A stretch of DNA of 64,000 nt from DATFMP01 sp035266845 (GTDB lineage Bacteria; SAR324; JACQKK01), in assembly GCA_035266845.1 (NCBI GenBank), contig DATFMP010000060.1, positions 62,001 to 126,000 on the forward strand. The letters run 5' to 3'. Every line of letters begins with the position of its first letter. Positions within the stretch are counted from its first letter, which is position 1. The notes below the pieces were generated by a model. That model saw only the letters and a program-made list of their open reading frames with translations, made no database searches and was not told where the DNA came from. Shown here piece after piece: positions 33,213 through 41,787 of this stretch. Position numbers and translations under genes: made by a program.

Positions 33213-33617
33213 CTACATCATCGGCGAGGCGAACAGCACCTGCCAGGCAATGACGAGCAGGCAGATCCAGCCGATCGTCCACACGAGGGTGCGGAGCCAG
33301 GGCAGGCCGATCCAGTAGACGATGTAGTGGGCCACGCGCGCCCAGAAGTAGATCATCGCAGCCATGCCGATGGCGCTTCCCATGTGTCCGGTGGCATTCG
33401 CCACCAATACCAGCGCCGCGAACACCACGAGGTTCTCCACGGCGTTCTTGTGGGCGCGCTTGCAGCGCTCTGCCCAGGGCGCCATGGGCTTTATGTTGTC
33501 CCGGTTGCCCACGGCGGCCATCAGGCCCTGCCCCTGAATCAGTTGCAGGGTGTACGGAATCCACATCAATACGGTAATCAGCGCCGTCCATGCGAGATAC
33601 ATCAGTGCCGTCGACAT
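33213..33617 (-). CDS. MAPEG family membrane protein
   Basis: A 134-residue integral membrane protein with four hydrophobic helices and the MAPEG-like segment KRAHKNAVENLVVFAALVLV between helices one and two, where Glu and Asn are the conserved glutathione-site residues of the family. Bacterial MAPEG proteins are small membrane glutathione transferases or peroxidases of mostly unknown substrate. The start at 33617 has GGGGAGA upstream; the longer open frame adds a non-hydrophobic leader without similarity. It is convergent with the acyl-CoA ligase and about 160 bases from it. Confidence 0.85.
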   Translation of the reverse strand: MSTALMYLAWTALITVLMWIPYTLQLIQGQGLMAAVGNRDNIKPMAPWAERCKRAHKNAVENLVVFAALVLVANATGHMGSAIGMAAMIYFWARVAHYIVYWIGLPWLRTLVWTIGWICLLVIAWQVLFASPMM

Positions 33618-33782
33618 GGCGTCTCCCCATCTATTGGTGAATGCTGAGTGGGCGGGTGCGGCGGGGGTGCGGAACGAGGCGCCCCCAATGCGCCCGAAGG
33701 TTCCCGCCGTACAACGCAAGTCATGACGCGGCGTGAGCGTTCTGTCAACTTCCCGAAGCTTGTGGGACAGGCCTTGACGCGG

Positions 33783-34154
33783 TCAGGGGGTCGGACTGCC
33801 GCCGCCGGCGCCCTCTCCCTTGGCCAGGGCGTAGCAGCTTTCGCACAGCAACGGGCCATCCACGCCGCGCCCACGGGGGATTACCCGCAGGCAGAGCTGG
33901 CAGGTGGCCTGCTCCCCGGCCTCCTCGTCTGCCTCCAGGCTCACGGACTGGCCCTTGGCCAGCACGGTGCGCTGCAGCGCGTCCAGCGTGGCGCTTTCGG
34001 TGCGGCGCAGCCGCTCCTGGCGGCCCAGCTCGTTGACCAGGGCTTGTTCGATGAAGTCGGACGGCAGCACGTCCAGGTGGTGGCTGATGTCCTGCAGGCG
34101 CTCCATCAGTTCGCGCGCCACCTGGATGCGGATCGTCACTCTTGGTGCGGGCAT
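33783..34154 (-). CDS. Ribbon-helix-helix plus zinc-ribbon small protein
   Basis: A soluble protein of 123 residues. Residues 5-45 read as a ribbon-helix-helix DNA-binding unit: a strand RVTIRIQV, then helices RELMERLQDISHHL and PSDFIEQALVNELG. After a charged linker, C85-x2-C88 and C104-x2-C107 form a zinc-ribbon-like pair. I do not recognise a named family. The start is set at 34154 because AGGGGA lies seven bases upstream; a TTG six bases earlier is too close to that site. It follows the DNA methyltransferase gene by 66 bases on the same strand, so a transcriptional regulator of that gene or region is a plausible guess, not shown. Confidence 0.6.
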   Translation of the reverse strand: MPAPRVTIRIQVARELMERLQDISHHLDVLPSDFIEQALVNELGRQERLRRTESATLDALQRTVLAKGQSVSLEADEEAGEQATCQLCLRVIPRGRGVDGPLLCESCYALAKGEGAGGGSPTP

Positions 34155-34180
34155 CGGCAATTCCCCTTTTTTGTGCGCTC

Positions 34181-34203
34181 GGTGCGTCCGGTGCGTCCGG
34201 TGC
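34181..34203. repeat. Short 9-bp tandem repeat
   Basis: The unit GGTGCGTCC occurs two and a half times in a row between the methyltransferase stop and the RHH/zinc-ribbon gene. It is too short for a satellite. It could be a binding site for the neighbouring RHH protein, since such proteins often bind short direct repeats, or chance. Confidence 0.45.
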
Positions 34204-34220
34204 CCCGACGCGACTCCCTG

Positions 34221-36248
34221 CTATCGTAAACCCCGCGGCGGGGGCAAAGGTTCCGCGGCGGCAGCCACTCGGCCGGTGCGGGTCGGACTGTCCACGGCGT
34301 GCAGCGTGGCCTGCCCCCACGCGTCCGTGGCCAGCACGCAAGGCTGGCCGGCCCCGCCGGGCAGCGCAGCGCTGCGTGTGGCCAAGTCGCGGGCGTGGGG
34401 CGTGCGGAAGTCCCACCAGGCGTGGCGGAAAGGCGCATCGGGTCGCCAAGCGGGGTCCACGCTCCATCCGTCCAGCCATTGCAGCGGGTCTTTGCCCGCT
34501 TCAGGCAACGCATCCCAGGCGTCACTCCAGGCTGGACGCGAAGGCCCGGGCCGGAAAGCCACGAGCTGCAACGTCACCCTGTGCGAGCCGGGCGCCGTCT
34601 TTGCCCTGCCGCGTGCGACCTGGGCCCGGGCTTCCAGCCGTGGCAGGGCCCGGAACACGGGCGGCGCACTCCCCGCCGGGGTCACCAGGGCCTCGGGCAC
34701 CAGCAGCGGTACGATCTCCATGCCGGCCGGCTGGGCCCAGGGCTGTACGCCGCTCCAGAACCCGGCATCGTACTGCCACGCCAGCAGCACCAGGCGCTGG
34801 GCCCCCAGGGCCTGTGCGGCCCGGCCGGCAGCCAGGGCGTGCTCGGCGGTGCAGGTGGAAGTCGGTGCGGTCGGGTCCAGCACGGGCACGGCGCACGCCG
34901 CACCATCTAGCCAGCCGTGCAGCGCGGCCGGTTTGGGGCCGCGGCCCTTCGCCAGGGGCTGAGCGCCCAGGGCCAGCAGCAGGTGACTCCGGCAGGCCGC
35001 GGCATCGCCGCCGAACTCGCGCGCATACCATTCCCGCCGTGCCTCCGGGGCCAGCGAGGCGGTGACGAACGGGGGCGGGGCGGCCGGTGCGGCCGCGACC
35101 TCCGCCGGTGCGGCTGCGCGGGCGTTCAGCAGGCGCTTGCGGGTGGTGTGCAAGGCCATCGTGCCCTGGTCGCAGCCGATCCAGCGGCGCCCCATGCGCT
35201 CCGCCACAGCCAGCGTGGTGCCCGATCCGCAGAAGAAGTCCGCTACCAGATCGCCCTCGCGGCTGGCCAGGGCCACGATGCGCGCCAGCAGGTCGTGGTG
35301 CTTCTGGGTGCTGTAGCCGCTCCACTCGCGGCTGGCCGGCTGAAGCTGCGGGATGCGCCACACGTCATCACCCTTGCGGTCGTGTACCATGCGATAGCGC
35401 AGGTGGCCCTGCGCATCGCGGGCATTTCGCAGCACGCCGTTCACGCTCTGCCGCACCAGTTGGCGGGTGGGATTCTCGCGGGGCAGGCGCAGCTCGTTGA
35501 GCGCCGGACGCGGGCCGCGCGCATAGAGCAGGATGGTGTCGTGGGCACGGGGCAGGCAGCGCACGCCCGCCGAGTACTTGTTGTAATAGTGCCAGACGAT
35601 CTCGTTGAGAAAGCGCTCCGGCCCGAAGACCTCGTCCAGCACCAGCCGCAGGGCCGCGCTGCTGCGCCAGTCGCAGTGCAGGGCCAGCACGCCGCTGGGG
35701 CTCAGCAGCTCGCGCATCAGGCGCAGCCGCTCGTACATCATCTGCAGGTACGAGCCCGCGCCTGCGCCCCAGGCATCCCGATAGGCCACCAGCTCCAGGT
35801 GGCGGTTGTCCCCGGCCGCCGCGTCGTCCACGTCGGCGGCCCGTTGGCGGTGACCGCCGCCCGCACCCACCGGCACGCGCATGGTGTGGTCCGTGCCCGT
35901 ATCGAAGGGCGGATCAATGTAGATGAGCTGCACCTGCCCGCGGTGCGTGGCCAGCAGCGCAGCCAGCGCCAAGCGGTTGTCCCCGGCCAGCAGCAGGTTG
36001 GGCGCGGCGTGCGGGCTATCCAACTCCATGTCCGCCGGAGCCCAGGCCTCGCTCAGCTCGGGCCGGGGTGGCTCGGGCGGCAGCACGGGTTCGCGGCGCC
36101 GCCCCTGCGCGTCGTACTTGCCCTCCCACACGAACTCGCCGCGCAACAGAGAAAGCGGGTGCGGCGCCGCGAACTGCGGGCGCACCACCTCGCCTGGCTC
36201 GGTGGGCAGGGGGCCGGGATCGGCGGGCTCGAAGCGGGGACGGCGCAT
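34221..36248 (-). CDS. Orphan DNA methyltransferase (beta-class N6-adenine/N4-cytosine, type III Mod-like)
   Basis: A 675-residue protein. It has the catalytic motif IV DPPFDTG at 112-118, an upstream LLLAGDNRLALAALL segment, and the SAM-binding motif I DFFCGSGTT at 337-345 followed by RWIGCD. Motif IV before motif I defines the beta class, and DPPF with this spacing is usual for type III Mod-like site-specific methyltransferases. The C-terminal 300 residues are Ala/Pro/Trp-rich and show no motif I can name. No restriction subunit, helicase or specificity subunit is adjacent, so it looks like an orphan methyltransferase. It is divergent from the decarboxylase gene (136 bases) and followed by the RHH/zinc-ribbon gene. 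Confidence 0.85.
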   Translation of the reverse strand: MRRPRFEPADPGPLPTEPGEVVRPQFAAPHPLSLLRGEFVWEGKYDAQGRRREPVLPPEPPRPELSEAWAPADMELDSPHAAPNLLLAGDNRLALAALLATHRGQVQLIYIDPPFDTGTDHTMRVPVGAGGGHRQRAADVDDAAAGDNRHLELVAYRDAWGAGAGSYLQMMYERLRLMRELLSPSGVLALHCDWRSSAALRLVLDEVFGPERFLNEIVWHYYNKYSAGVRCLPRAHDTILLYARGPRPALNELRLPRENPTRQLVRQSVNGVLRNARDAQGHLRYRMVHDRKGDDVWRIPQLQPASREWSGYSTQKHHDLLARIVALASREGDLVADFFCGSGTTLAVAERMGRRWIGCDQGTMALHTTRKRLLNARAAAPAEVAAAPAAPPPFVTASLAPEARREWYAREFGGDAAACRSHLLLALGAQPLAKGRGPKPAALHGWLDGAACAVPVLDPTAPTSTCTAEHALAAGRAAQALGAQRLVLLAWQYDAGFWSGVQPWAQPAGMEIVPLLVPEALVTPAGSAPPVFRALPRLEARAQVARGRAKTAPGSHRVTLQLVAFRPGPSRPAWSDAWDALPEAGKDPLQWLDGWSVDPAWRPDAPFRHAWWDFRTPHARDLATRSAALPGGAGQPCVLATDAWGQATLHAVDSPTRTGRVAAAAEPLPPPRGLR

Positions 36249-36384
36249 GGGGGCGGCAATCCACTGGGCGGTTATCAGGGCGGGGCCCTTCGGCTATGAT
36301 GGGCCCCAGGGGCAATTCCCCAACGTCCAAGCAAATTCGCGACCTTTTGCGCGCCGCCCCGCGCGGCGTTCCTCCGGAGACCCT

Positions 36385-38019
36385 ATGAAACCCCTGGCAC
36401 AACAACTCTTCGCGCGCTTGCGCGAGGCCGGCGTGGACTGCACGTTCGGTATCCCGGGCGACTTCGTTCTGCCGCTGTATGCAGCGCAATCCGCCGCCGG
36501 CATGCGCACGGTGGTGTGTACGCACGAGCCCAGCGTGGGCTTCGCGGCCGATGCCTATGCGCGCCTGAAGGGCTTGGGCGTGGCCATGACGACCTTTGGC
36601 GCGGGCGGGCTGAACATGGTGAACCCGGTGGCCATGGCCTACGCGGAGCACTCCCCCGTGCTGGTGATCAGCGGCGCGCCGGAGGTGGGCGGGCGGCACG
36701 CGGACCTGCGCGTGCACCACATGGTCAAGGACTTCGACAGCCAGCGCAAAGTGTTCGCCGAGGTCACGGTGGCCACAGCCACGCTGGACAACCCCGGTAC
36801 CGCGCTGACCGAGGTGGACCGGGTGCTGGAGGCCGTGGTGACCCAGAAGCGGCCGGGCTACATCGAGATTCCCCGCGACATGACCAACGTGCCCGCGGCG
36901 CCTTCCACGCACCGGCCCACCGGCCACGACGGGGAGGGCAATCCGGAGGCCCTGGCCGAGGCGTTGCGCGAGATCCGTGCCCTGCTGAGCCAGGCGAAGC
37001 ACCCCGTGCTCTACGCCGGGGTGGGCGTGCGCCGCAATATGCTGATGGCCCAGGCCGTGCGATTGGCGGAGGCCTGGAGCCTGCCGGTGGTCAGCTCCGT
37101 GCTGGGCAAGGCGTCGTTTCCCGAGTCGCACCCGCACTACGTGGGCGTGTTCGTGGGCAAAGTGGGCAGCGCGGCGGCGCGCGAGGCCATCGAGCAGGCG
37201 GACCTGGTGCTCACCGTGGGCGTGATCAACAGCGACGTGAACACGGGCTTCGGCACGTTCCCCATTCCGCACGCCAAGCAGATCATTATCGACGAGCGCG
37301 ACACGCTGGTGTTCCATCACCGCTACGAGCACGTGCCCATGACCGGGATGGTGACCGCGCTGGCGGGGTTGGGCCCGGACGCCCCGCGGCCGGCCCCGGC
37401 CGTGCGCAAGGCTTCCGCGGCTGCTCCGGCGGCGCCTGTCCCCCGGGCGGACGGGGCGCTTACCACGGATGGCGTGATCGCTGCGGTGCGCGAGGTGGAG
37501 CAGTCGAGCTATAGCTTCTTGTCGGACATCGGCGATGCGTGGTTCGTGGGGCTGGAACTGGACGCGGACGTGTTCATGGCGGCGGGCTACTACGCCACCA
37601 TGGGCTTCGCCGTGCCCGGCGCGCTGGGGGCCGCGGTGGCGGAACCGGCCCGGAGGCCCTTCGTGATTGTCGGCGATGGCGCGTTCCAGATGACCGGCAA
37701 CGAGCTGGCCACCCTGGCGCGCCTGGGGGTGGACGCCACCGTGCTGCTGCTGAACAACAACAACTACAAGATGCTCGAGGTGCTGGATCAGCCCCGCGAG
37801 TACTACCACCTGGAGCCGTGGGACTACGTGGCGCTGGGCCAAGCCCTGGGCGCCGCGGGGGAGCGCGTGACCACCGCCGACGAGCTGCGCGCGGCGCTGG
37901 CCCGGGCGGAGACGGCCAAGGGGCCCTACCTCATCGAGGCCATGCTGGACCCCCACGACGATGCGCCCATCATGCGCCAGCTCAAGCAGCTCACGGCCGC
38001 CGCGCGCGCCGGAGCGTAG
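36385..38019 (+). CDS. Thiamine-diphosphate-dependent 2-oxoacid decarboxylase (indolepyruvate/phenylpyruvate type)
   Basis: A 544-residue ThDP enzyme. The N-terminal PYR domain carries the catalytic Glu (E48, in CTHEPSVGFAADAYAR), and the GAGGLNMVNPVAMAYAE region is typical of pyruvate/indolepyruvate decarboxylases. The central domain is at about 185-330. The C-terminal PP domain has the ThDP/Mg motif beginning GDGAFQMTGNE near residue 430 and ending NNNNYK. The reaction would be decarboxylation of an aromatic or branched 2-oxoacid to an aldehyde in the cytoplasm. The start at 36385 has GGAGA upstream; the open frame before it overlaps the divergent methyltransferase and is not coding. Family members with this layout include phenylpyruvate and indole-3-pyruvate decarboxylases; specificity is not resolvable here. 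Confidence 0.88.
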   Translation: MKPLAQQLFARLREAGVDCTFGIPGDFVLPLYAAQSAAGMRTVVCTHEPSVGFAADAYARLKGLGVAMTTFGAGGLNMVNPVAMAYAEHSPVLVISGAPEVGGRHADLRVHHMVKDFDSQRKVFAEVTVATATLDNPGTALTEVDRVLEAVVTQKRPGYIEIPRDMTNVPAAPSTHRPTGHDGEGNPEALAEALREIRALLSQAKHPVLYAGVGVRRNMLMAQAVRLAEAWSLPVVSSVLGKASFPESHPHYVGVFVGKVGSAAAREAIEQADLVLTVGVINSDVNTGFGTFPIPHAKQIIIDERDTLVFHHRYEHVPMTGMVTALAGLGPDAPRPAPAVRKASAAAPAAPVPRADGALTTDGVIAAVREVEQSSYSFLSDIGDAWFVGLELDADVFMAAGYYATMGFAVPGALGAAVAEPARRPFVIVGDGAFQMTGNELATLARLGVDATVLLLNNNNYKMLEVLDQPREYYHLEPWDYVALGQALGAAGERVTTADELRAALARAETAKGPYLIEAMLDPHDDAPIMRQLKQLTAAARAGA

Positions 38020-38031
38020 GCGCTCGCGAGC

Positions 38032-38053
38032 ACCGGTCGGGCAGCCCGCCGGT
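38032..38053. terminator. Hairpin between convergent decarboxylase and sdhA
   Basis: ACCGG-T-CGGG (38032-38041) pairs with CCCG-CCGGT (38045-38053), a 9-bp stem with one bulged T and a three-base loop. It fills the 33-base gap between two converging genes and overlaps the last base of the sdhA stop codon, so it can serve both transcripts. Confidence 0.55.
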
Positions 38054-39756
38054 CAGGCCGCGGGCAGGGGCTCCAGCCGCGTGAAGCGCACGGGACGCGG
38101 CTGCGGCCCGCCGCCGCGGCGCAGCAGCAGGTTGTACGGCGGCGCGGCATCCGGCGCGGGATGGTCGCTGCGGTAGTGTGAGCCGCGGCTTTCCGTGCGG
38201 GCCGCCGCCCCGGCCACGATGGCCTCGCTCACGTCCAGCCAGTTCTCCAGGTTCAGCCAATCCATCCAGGCCAAGTTGTAGGCGCGGCCGCCCGGCACAC
38301 CCGCCTCTCGCCACGCCGCGCGCAGCTCGGCCAGGCCCTGGGCCGCCTCGGCAAGCTGTGCCGCATCGCGCACCAGCCCGGCCTTGACCCACATCAGCTC
38401 ACGTAGCCGCTCGCGCAGGGGATACACCGGCGGCGCCTCGCCCCGCGCGAAGGGCGCCGTGCAGCGCCCGATGGCCGCTTCCACCTCCACCCCATCCACG
38501 GGCACGGCCGGCAACTCGGTCAGGCTCTGCGCGATCACGTCGCCCGCCAGTCCGCCGAACACGGTGGATTCCGCCACGCCGTTGCCGCCCAGGCGGTTGG
38601 CGCCATGCACGCCCCCCGCGTCCTCCCCCGCCACGAACAGGCCCGGCAGCTTCGCACGGCACTGGGTGTCGATCACCACGCCGCCCATCATGAAGTGCGC
38701 GGTGGGCGAGACCAGCACGGGCTCGCGGGCCAGGTCATAGCCCACGTCGCGGCAGCGCAGCGTCATGCCGCGGAAGTTTTTGAACACGAAGTCTGCGCCC
38801 AGGTGCGAAATGTCCAGCCACACGCCGCCCTCGGGCGTGCCGCGGCCGGCCATCAGCTCCATGTAGGCCGAGCGCGAGACGATGTCGCGCGTGGCCCGCT
38901 CGCCGCGGGGGTCGTAGCGCTCCATGAAGCGCTCGCCCACGGCGTTGCGCAGGTGGGCCCCGGCGCCGCGCAGGCCCTCCTCCAGTACGGTGCCCGTGAT
39001 CTGGGCATTGGCGGCGAGCAGTCCCGTGGGGTGGAACTGCACCATCTCCATGTCCATCAGCGTGGCCCCGGCGCGCCACGCCATGGCCAGCCCGTCGCAG
39101 GTCTTGTCGTGGCAGGGCGCGGCGATCTTGTACATGGTGGGCCCGCCGCCGGTGGCCAGCAGCGTGGCGCGTGCCCGGGCCACCACGAAGCGTCCCGTGC
39201 GCTGTTCCAGCAGCAGCGCGCCCACGATGCGCCCGCCGGAGGCGTCGTGCAGCAGCTCCACCGCGCGCACCTCCTCCAGGATCGTCGTGTTGGCGGTGGC
39301 CGCGACCTGTTCGGAGAGGCGGTTGATGATCTCGATGCCTGTCAAGTCGCCCTTGTGCACGGTGCGGTCGTGGGTCTGCCCGGCGAAGGCCTTCTGGTGC
39401 ACCGTGCCGTCGGCATTGCGGTCGAAGAAGCAGCCCGCGCGGTTCTCCAGCTCCAGCACGCGACCGGGCGCCTCCTTGACCAGCAGCCAGGCCAGCTCTT
39501 GGTCATTGAGCCACGCGCCGCCGGCCACGGTATCGCGGAAGTGGGCCTCGAGAGAGTCCGGCTCGCGCAGCACCACGTTGTAGCCGCCCTGCACCATGCG
39601 CGTGCAGCCGGACTTGCCGAAGAGCCCCTTCACCGCCAGCAGCACGCGCGGGGCAGGCTCGGCATCGGCCAGGTGCAGCGCGGCACACAGCCCTGCCCCG
39701 CCGCTGCCCAGGATCAGCACGTCGGTCTCGATCGTCTCGTAGGTCGGTGGAGTCAT
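38053..39756 (-). CDS. sdhA: Succinate dehydrogenase/fumarate reductase flavoprotein subunit
   Basis: A 567-residue FAD subunit that oxidises succinate to fumarate on the cytoplasmic face, or the reverse. The FAD motif ILGSGGAGL is near residue 15. The QTHDRTVHKGD loop, QFHPTGL near 247, the THFMMGG-like segment TAHFMMGGV and AGEDAGGVHGANRLGGNG near 390 fit the SdhA/FrdA family. The C-terminal helical domain (REWS-like RLRELMWVKAGLVR) is complete. The start at 39756 gives MTPPTYETIETDVLILG; the upstream frame is Arg-rich. Unlike the other sdh genes (sdhB at 46.0 kb and the two anchors at 42.8-43.5 kb), it lies apart, 34 bases after araC. It could alternatively be a related fumarate reductase/L-aspartate-oxidase-type protein, but the motifs favour SdhA. 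Confidence 0.85.
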   Translation of the reverse strand: MTPPTYETIETDVLILGSGGAGLCAALHLADAEPAPRVLLAVKGLFGKSGCTRMVQGGYNVVLREPDSLEAHFRDTVAGGAWLNDQELAWLLVKEAPGRVLELENRAGCFFDRNADGTVHQKAFAGQTHDRTVHKGDLTGIEIINRLSEQVAATANTTILEEVRAVELLHDASGGRIVGALLLEQRTGRFVVARARATLLATGGGPTMYKIAAPCHDKTCDGLAMAWRAGATLMDMEMVQFHPTGLLAANAQITGTVLEEGLRGAGAHLRNAVGERFMERYDPRGERATRDIVSRSAYMELMAGRGTPEGGVWLDISHLGADFVFKNFRGMTLRCRDVGYDLAREPVLVSPTAHFMMGGVVIDTQCRAKLPGLFVAGEDAGGVHGANRLGGNGVAESTVFGGLAGDVIAQSLTELPAVPVDGVEVEAAIGRCTAPFARGEAPPVYPLRERLRELMWVKAGLVRDAAQLAEAAQGLAELRAAWREAGVPGGRAYNLAWMDWLNLENWLDVSEAIVAGAAARTESRGSHYRSDHPAPDAAPPYNLLLRRGGGPQPRPVRFTRLEPLPAA

Positions 39757-39790
39757 GGCGTGGGCGTCGGTAGCGGGTGTGTCCTGGGTG

Positions 39791-40669
39791 TCAGGCTCGT
39801 CGCAGCAGCTTTCGGTAGGTGGCCGGCGTGAGGCCGTAGGTGACCTTGAACTGCCGCGACATGTGCGCCTGGTCGGCAAAGCCTGCGTCCGCGGCAATCT
39901 CCGCCAGCGGCGCACCGCCGGCCATGCGCGAGCGAACTTGCTCCAGGCGACGCATCAGCAGGTAGCGGTACGGGCTGGTGCCGTGAAGCTGGCGGAACTG
40001 CCGCGCTAGATCGTATCGCGAATGCCCCGTCACCGCCTCCAGTTCCGACGACGCCACCACGCGCGTGCAGGCGGCATCCAGAAACGCGCGCGCACGTTCC
40101 AGCGCCGGCTGATCGCACGCCATGGGTTTCACACCTTCGCGCAGCGCCGGGTCCGCCTCGATCAGCCCTCGCGCCAGCTCGTGCACCAGTGCGTCCAGGC
40201 CCAGCGGCTCCGGTGTGGCCGGAAACCCGCGGAACGCCTCGGCAACCGCCCCGGCCAATGTGGGGCTGCGCAGCACCGGCTCCGGCACGAACGGCAGCGG
40301 CGCCGGCCGCCCCAGGATCGCGCGGGTGGCCTCCGCGACGCGTGCCGGGGCCACGTACACCTGGCGATAGACGAAGGCGGTGTCCGATCCCGCGCGGCCG
40401 TCGTGGGGCTCGTCCGGGTGCAGCACGAACACCTTGCCGCGGGTGCTGTTGCGGGTGGCGCCGCGGTAATCGAACCGCTGCACGCCCGCGCCTGTGATGC
40501 CGATTGCGTAGGTGTCGTGGCGATGCGTCTCGTAGGCCACGCCGCCCAGCCTTGCCTGCAGCAGCGCCACGCCGTCGCGCGGCTCGCTGCTGCGCACCCA
40601 TCCCTGCTCGTGCCGGATGCACGATCCTTCAAGACCTGCCTGCCAAGTTTGCTCTACCTTCGTGCTCAT
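39791..40669 (-). CDS. AraC family transcriptional regulator
   Basis: A 292-residue regulator. The N-terminal half is a cupin-type sensory domain (ETHRHDTYAIGITGAGVQRF, then HPDEPHDGRAG near residue 85), and the C-terminal 100 residues hold the double helix-turn-helix of the AraC family, with LARQFRQLHGTSPYRYLLMRRLE and IAADAGFADQAHMSRQFK. It is divergent from a lysE-type exporter gene 69 bases away, a classic local regulator/target pair, so it most likely controls that exporter in response to a small molecule. The start is set at 40669 (MSTKVEQTW); the upstream frame overlaps the exporter and is not coding. Confidence 0.9.
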   Translation of the reverse strand: MSTKVEQTWQAGLEGSCIRHEQGWVRSSEPRDGVALLQARLGGVAYETHRHDTYAIGITGAGVQRFDYRGATRNSTRGKVFVLHPDEPHDGRAGSDTAFVYRQVYVAPARVAEATRAILGRPAPLPFVPEPVLRSPTLAGAVAEAFRGFPATPEPLGLDALVHELARGLIEADPALREGVKPMACDQPALERARAFLDAACTRVVASSELEAVTGHSRYDLARQFRQLHGTSPYRYLLMRRLEQVRSRMAGGAPLAEIAADAGFADQAHMSRQFKVTYGLTPATYRKLLRRA

Positions 40670-40738
40670 GCGCGATGCTAGCAGGCTCGCCCGGCCGGCG
40701 CGAGCCACGCCTCGCGCCACCCCGCACGCGAGGCGTCT

Positions 40739-41332
40739 ATGTCTGCCCGGTTGCTGGCGCTGCTGGTGTTCGTGTTTGCGATCGGAACCACGCCGGGCCC
40801 GACCAACGCCATGGTGTCCGCGTCGGGCGCGAACTTCGGCTACCGGCGCACGCTGCCGCACATCCTGGGCACTCTGTTCGGCCTGCCCGCACTCATCGTG
40901 GCCATGGGGCTGGGACTGGGCCGCCTCTTCCAGGCGCATCCGCCGCTGCAGCAAGGGCTCAAAGTGGCCGGGTCGGCCTACCTGCTCTACCTGGCCTGGC
41001 GCGTCGTCACGGCAGGACGGCCCCAGGGGCCGAGAGGCGGCGGTCGGCCGCTCACGTTCGTGGAGGCCGCCGCGTTCCAGTGGGTCAATCCCAAAATCTG
41101 GCTGGCCGGCTTGGCCGCCCTCGCCTCCTATGCCCGCGCCGCCGACGGGTATTGGGCCGATACGCTGGTCGTGGCCGCTGCGTTCTGCGGTGTCGTCCTG
41201 CTTGCCACCAACCTGTGGTGCCTGGGTGGCGTGGCTATCGGGCGGGCGCTCGCTTCCCGCCGCGCGCGGCTGGCGTTCAATCTGGTCATGGGCCTGCTCA
41301 TCGTGTTGTCCATCGCGCTGCTGTACCTCTAG
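40739..41332 (+). CDS. LysE/RhtB family exporter
   Basis: A 197-residue membrane protein with six hydrophobic segments. The first helix ends in GTTPGPTNAM, the N-terminal signature of LysE/RhtB amino-acid exporters (PGP then N), and the middle segment AFQWVNPKIWLAGLAAL is also typical. The family exports amino acids or related solutes. It is divergent from the AraC regulator. Its last four bases overlap the end of the converging secreted-protein gene, which implies a compact junction and no room for a terminator. Confidence 0.88.
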   Translation: MSARLLALLVFVFAIGTTPGPTNAMVSASGANFGYRRTLPHILGTLFGLPALIVAMGLGLGRLFQAHPPLQQGLKVAGSAYLLYLAWRVVTAGRPQGPRGGGRPLTFVEAAAFQWVNPKIWLAGLAALASYARAADGYWADTLVVAAAFCGVVLLATNLWCLGGVAIGRALASRRARLAFNLVMGLLIVLSIALLYL

Positions 41333-41787
41333 CCCGGCTTCGCTTGGGCCGCTACCGCGTTGCAGCGCCCGTGATACACGGTGCCGTTGCCGTCGTTCTC
41401 CACGAAGGTGCGGTCGAAGAAGAGCTGCAGGTCGTACTGGCGGTCGATGCGGTAGAACTTGCGCGTGGCCCGGGCGTCATCCCGGGTGACCCAGTCGATC
41501 TGGATGCGCTCGCAGTGGGTTTCCTTGCGCGCGGGGTCGCGGGCGCAGCGGGTGACGAACACGCCTGCGTCCGTATCGGACAGGTGCAGCGTGGGCTGTA
41601 CGCGCTCTAGGTACTCCACCTCCGGCACAACCAGCGGCGACCAGACGTCTGTCACGCGGCAGTCGTATTCCGCCGCGCGCGCCGCGAGGCCCCAGGTAGT
41701 CAGCACGGCCAGCAGCGCCGTGGTCAGCAGCCGCGTGCGCAAGGCCCGTGCGCGTTCTGCCCGCCGAGCGCGAGGCTGGGTCGTCAT
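41329..41787 (-). CDS. Secreted four-cysteine protein of unknown function
   Basis: A 152-residue protein with a signal peptide (residues 15-39, cleavage after ARA-A near AEYDC). The mature part has four cysteines (C43, C81, C92, C142), suggesting two disulfides in the periplasm, and otherwise shows only mixed charged sequence (ETHCERIQIDWVTRDDARAT). I do not recognise a family. Its ATG overlaps the stop of the FdnI-like cytochrome b gene, so the two are likely translated together and may work together. It is the last gene of the sdhB-led transcript. Confidence 0.6.
   Translation of the reverse strand: MTTQPRARRAERARALRTRLLTTALLAVLTTWGLAARAAEYDCRVTDVWSPLVVPEVEYLERVQPTLHLSDTDAGVFVTRCARDPARKETHCERIQIDWVTRDDARATRKFYRIDRQYDLQLFFDRTFVENDGNGTVYHGRCNAVAAQAKPG

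Noticed and set aside
34181..34203. The 9-bp repeat as a CRISPR or iteron array
   Set aside because: It has only two and a half direct copies with no spacers and no replication or cas genes nearby.
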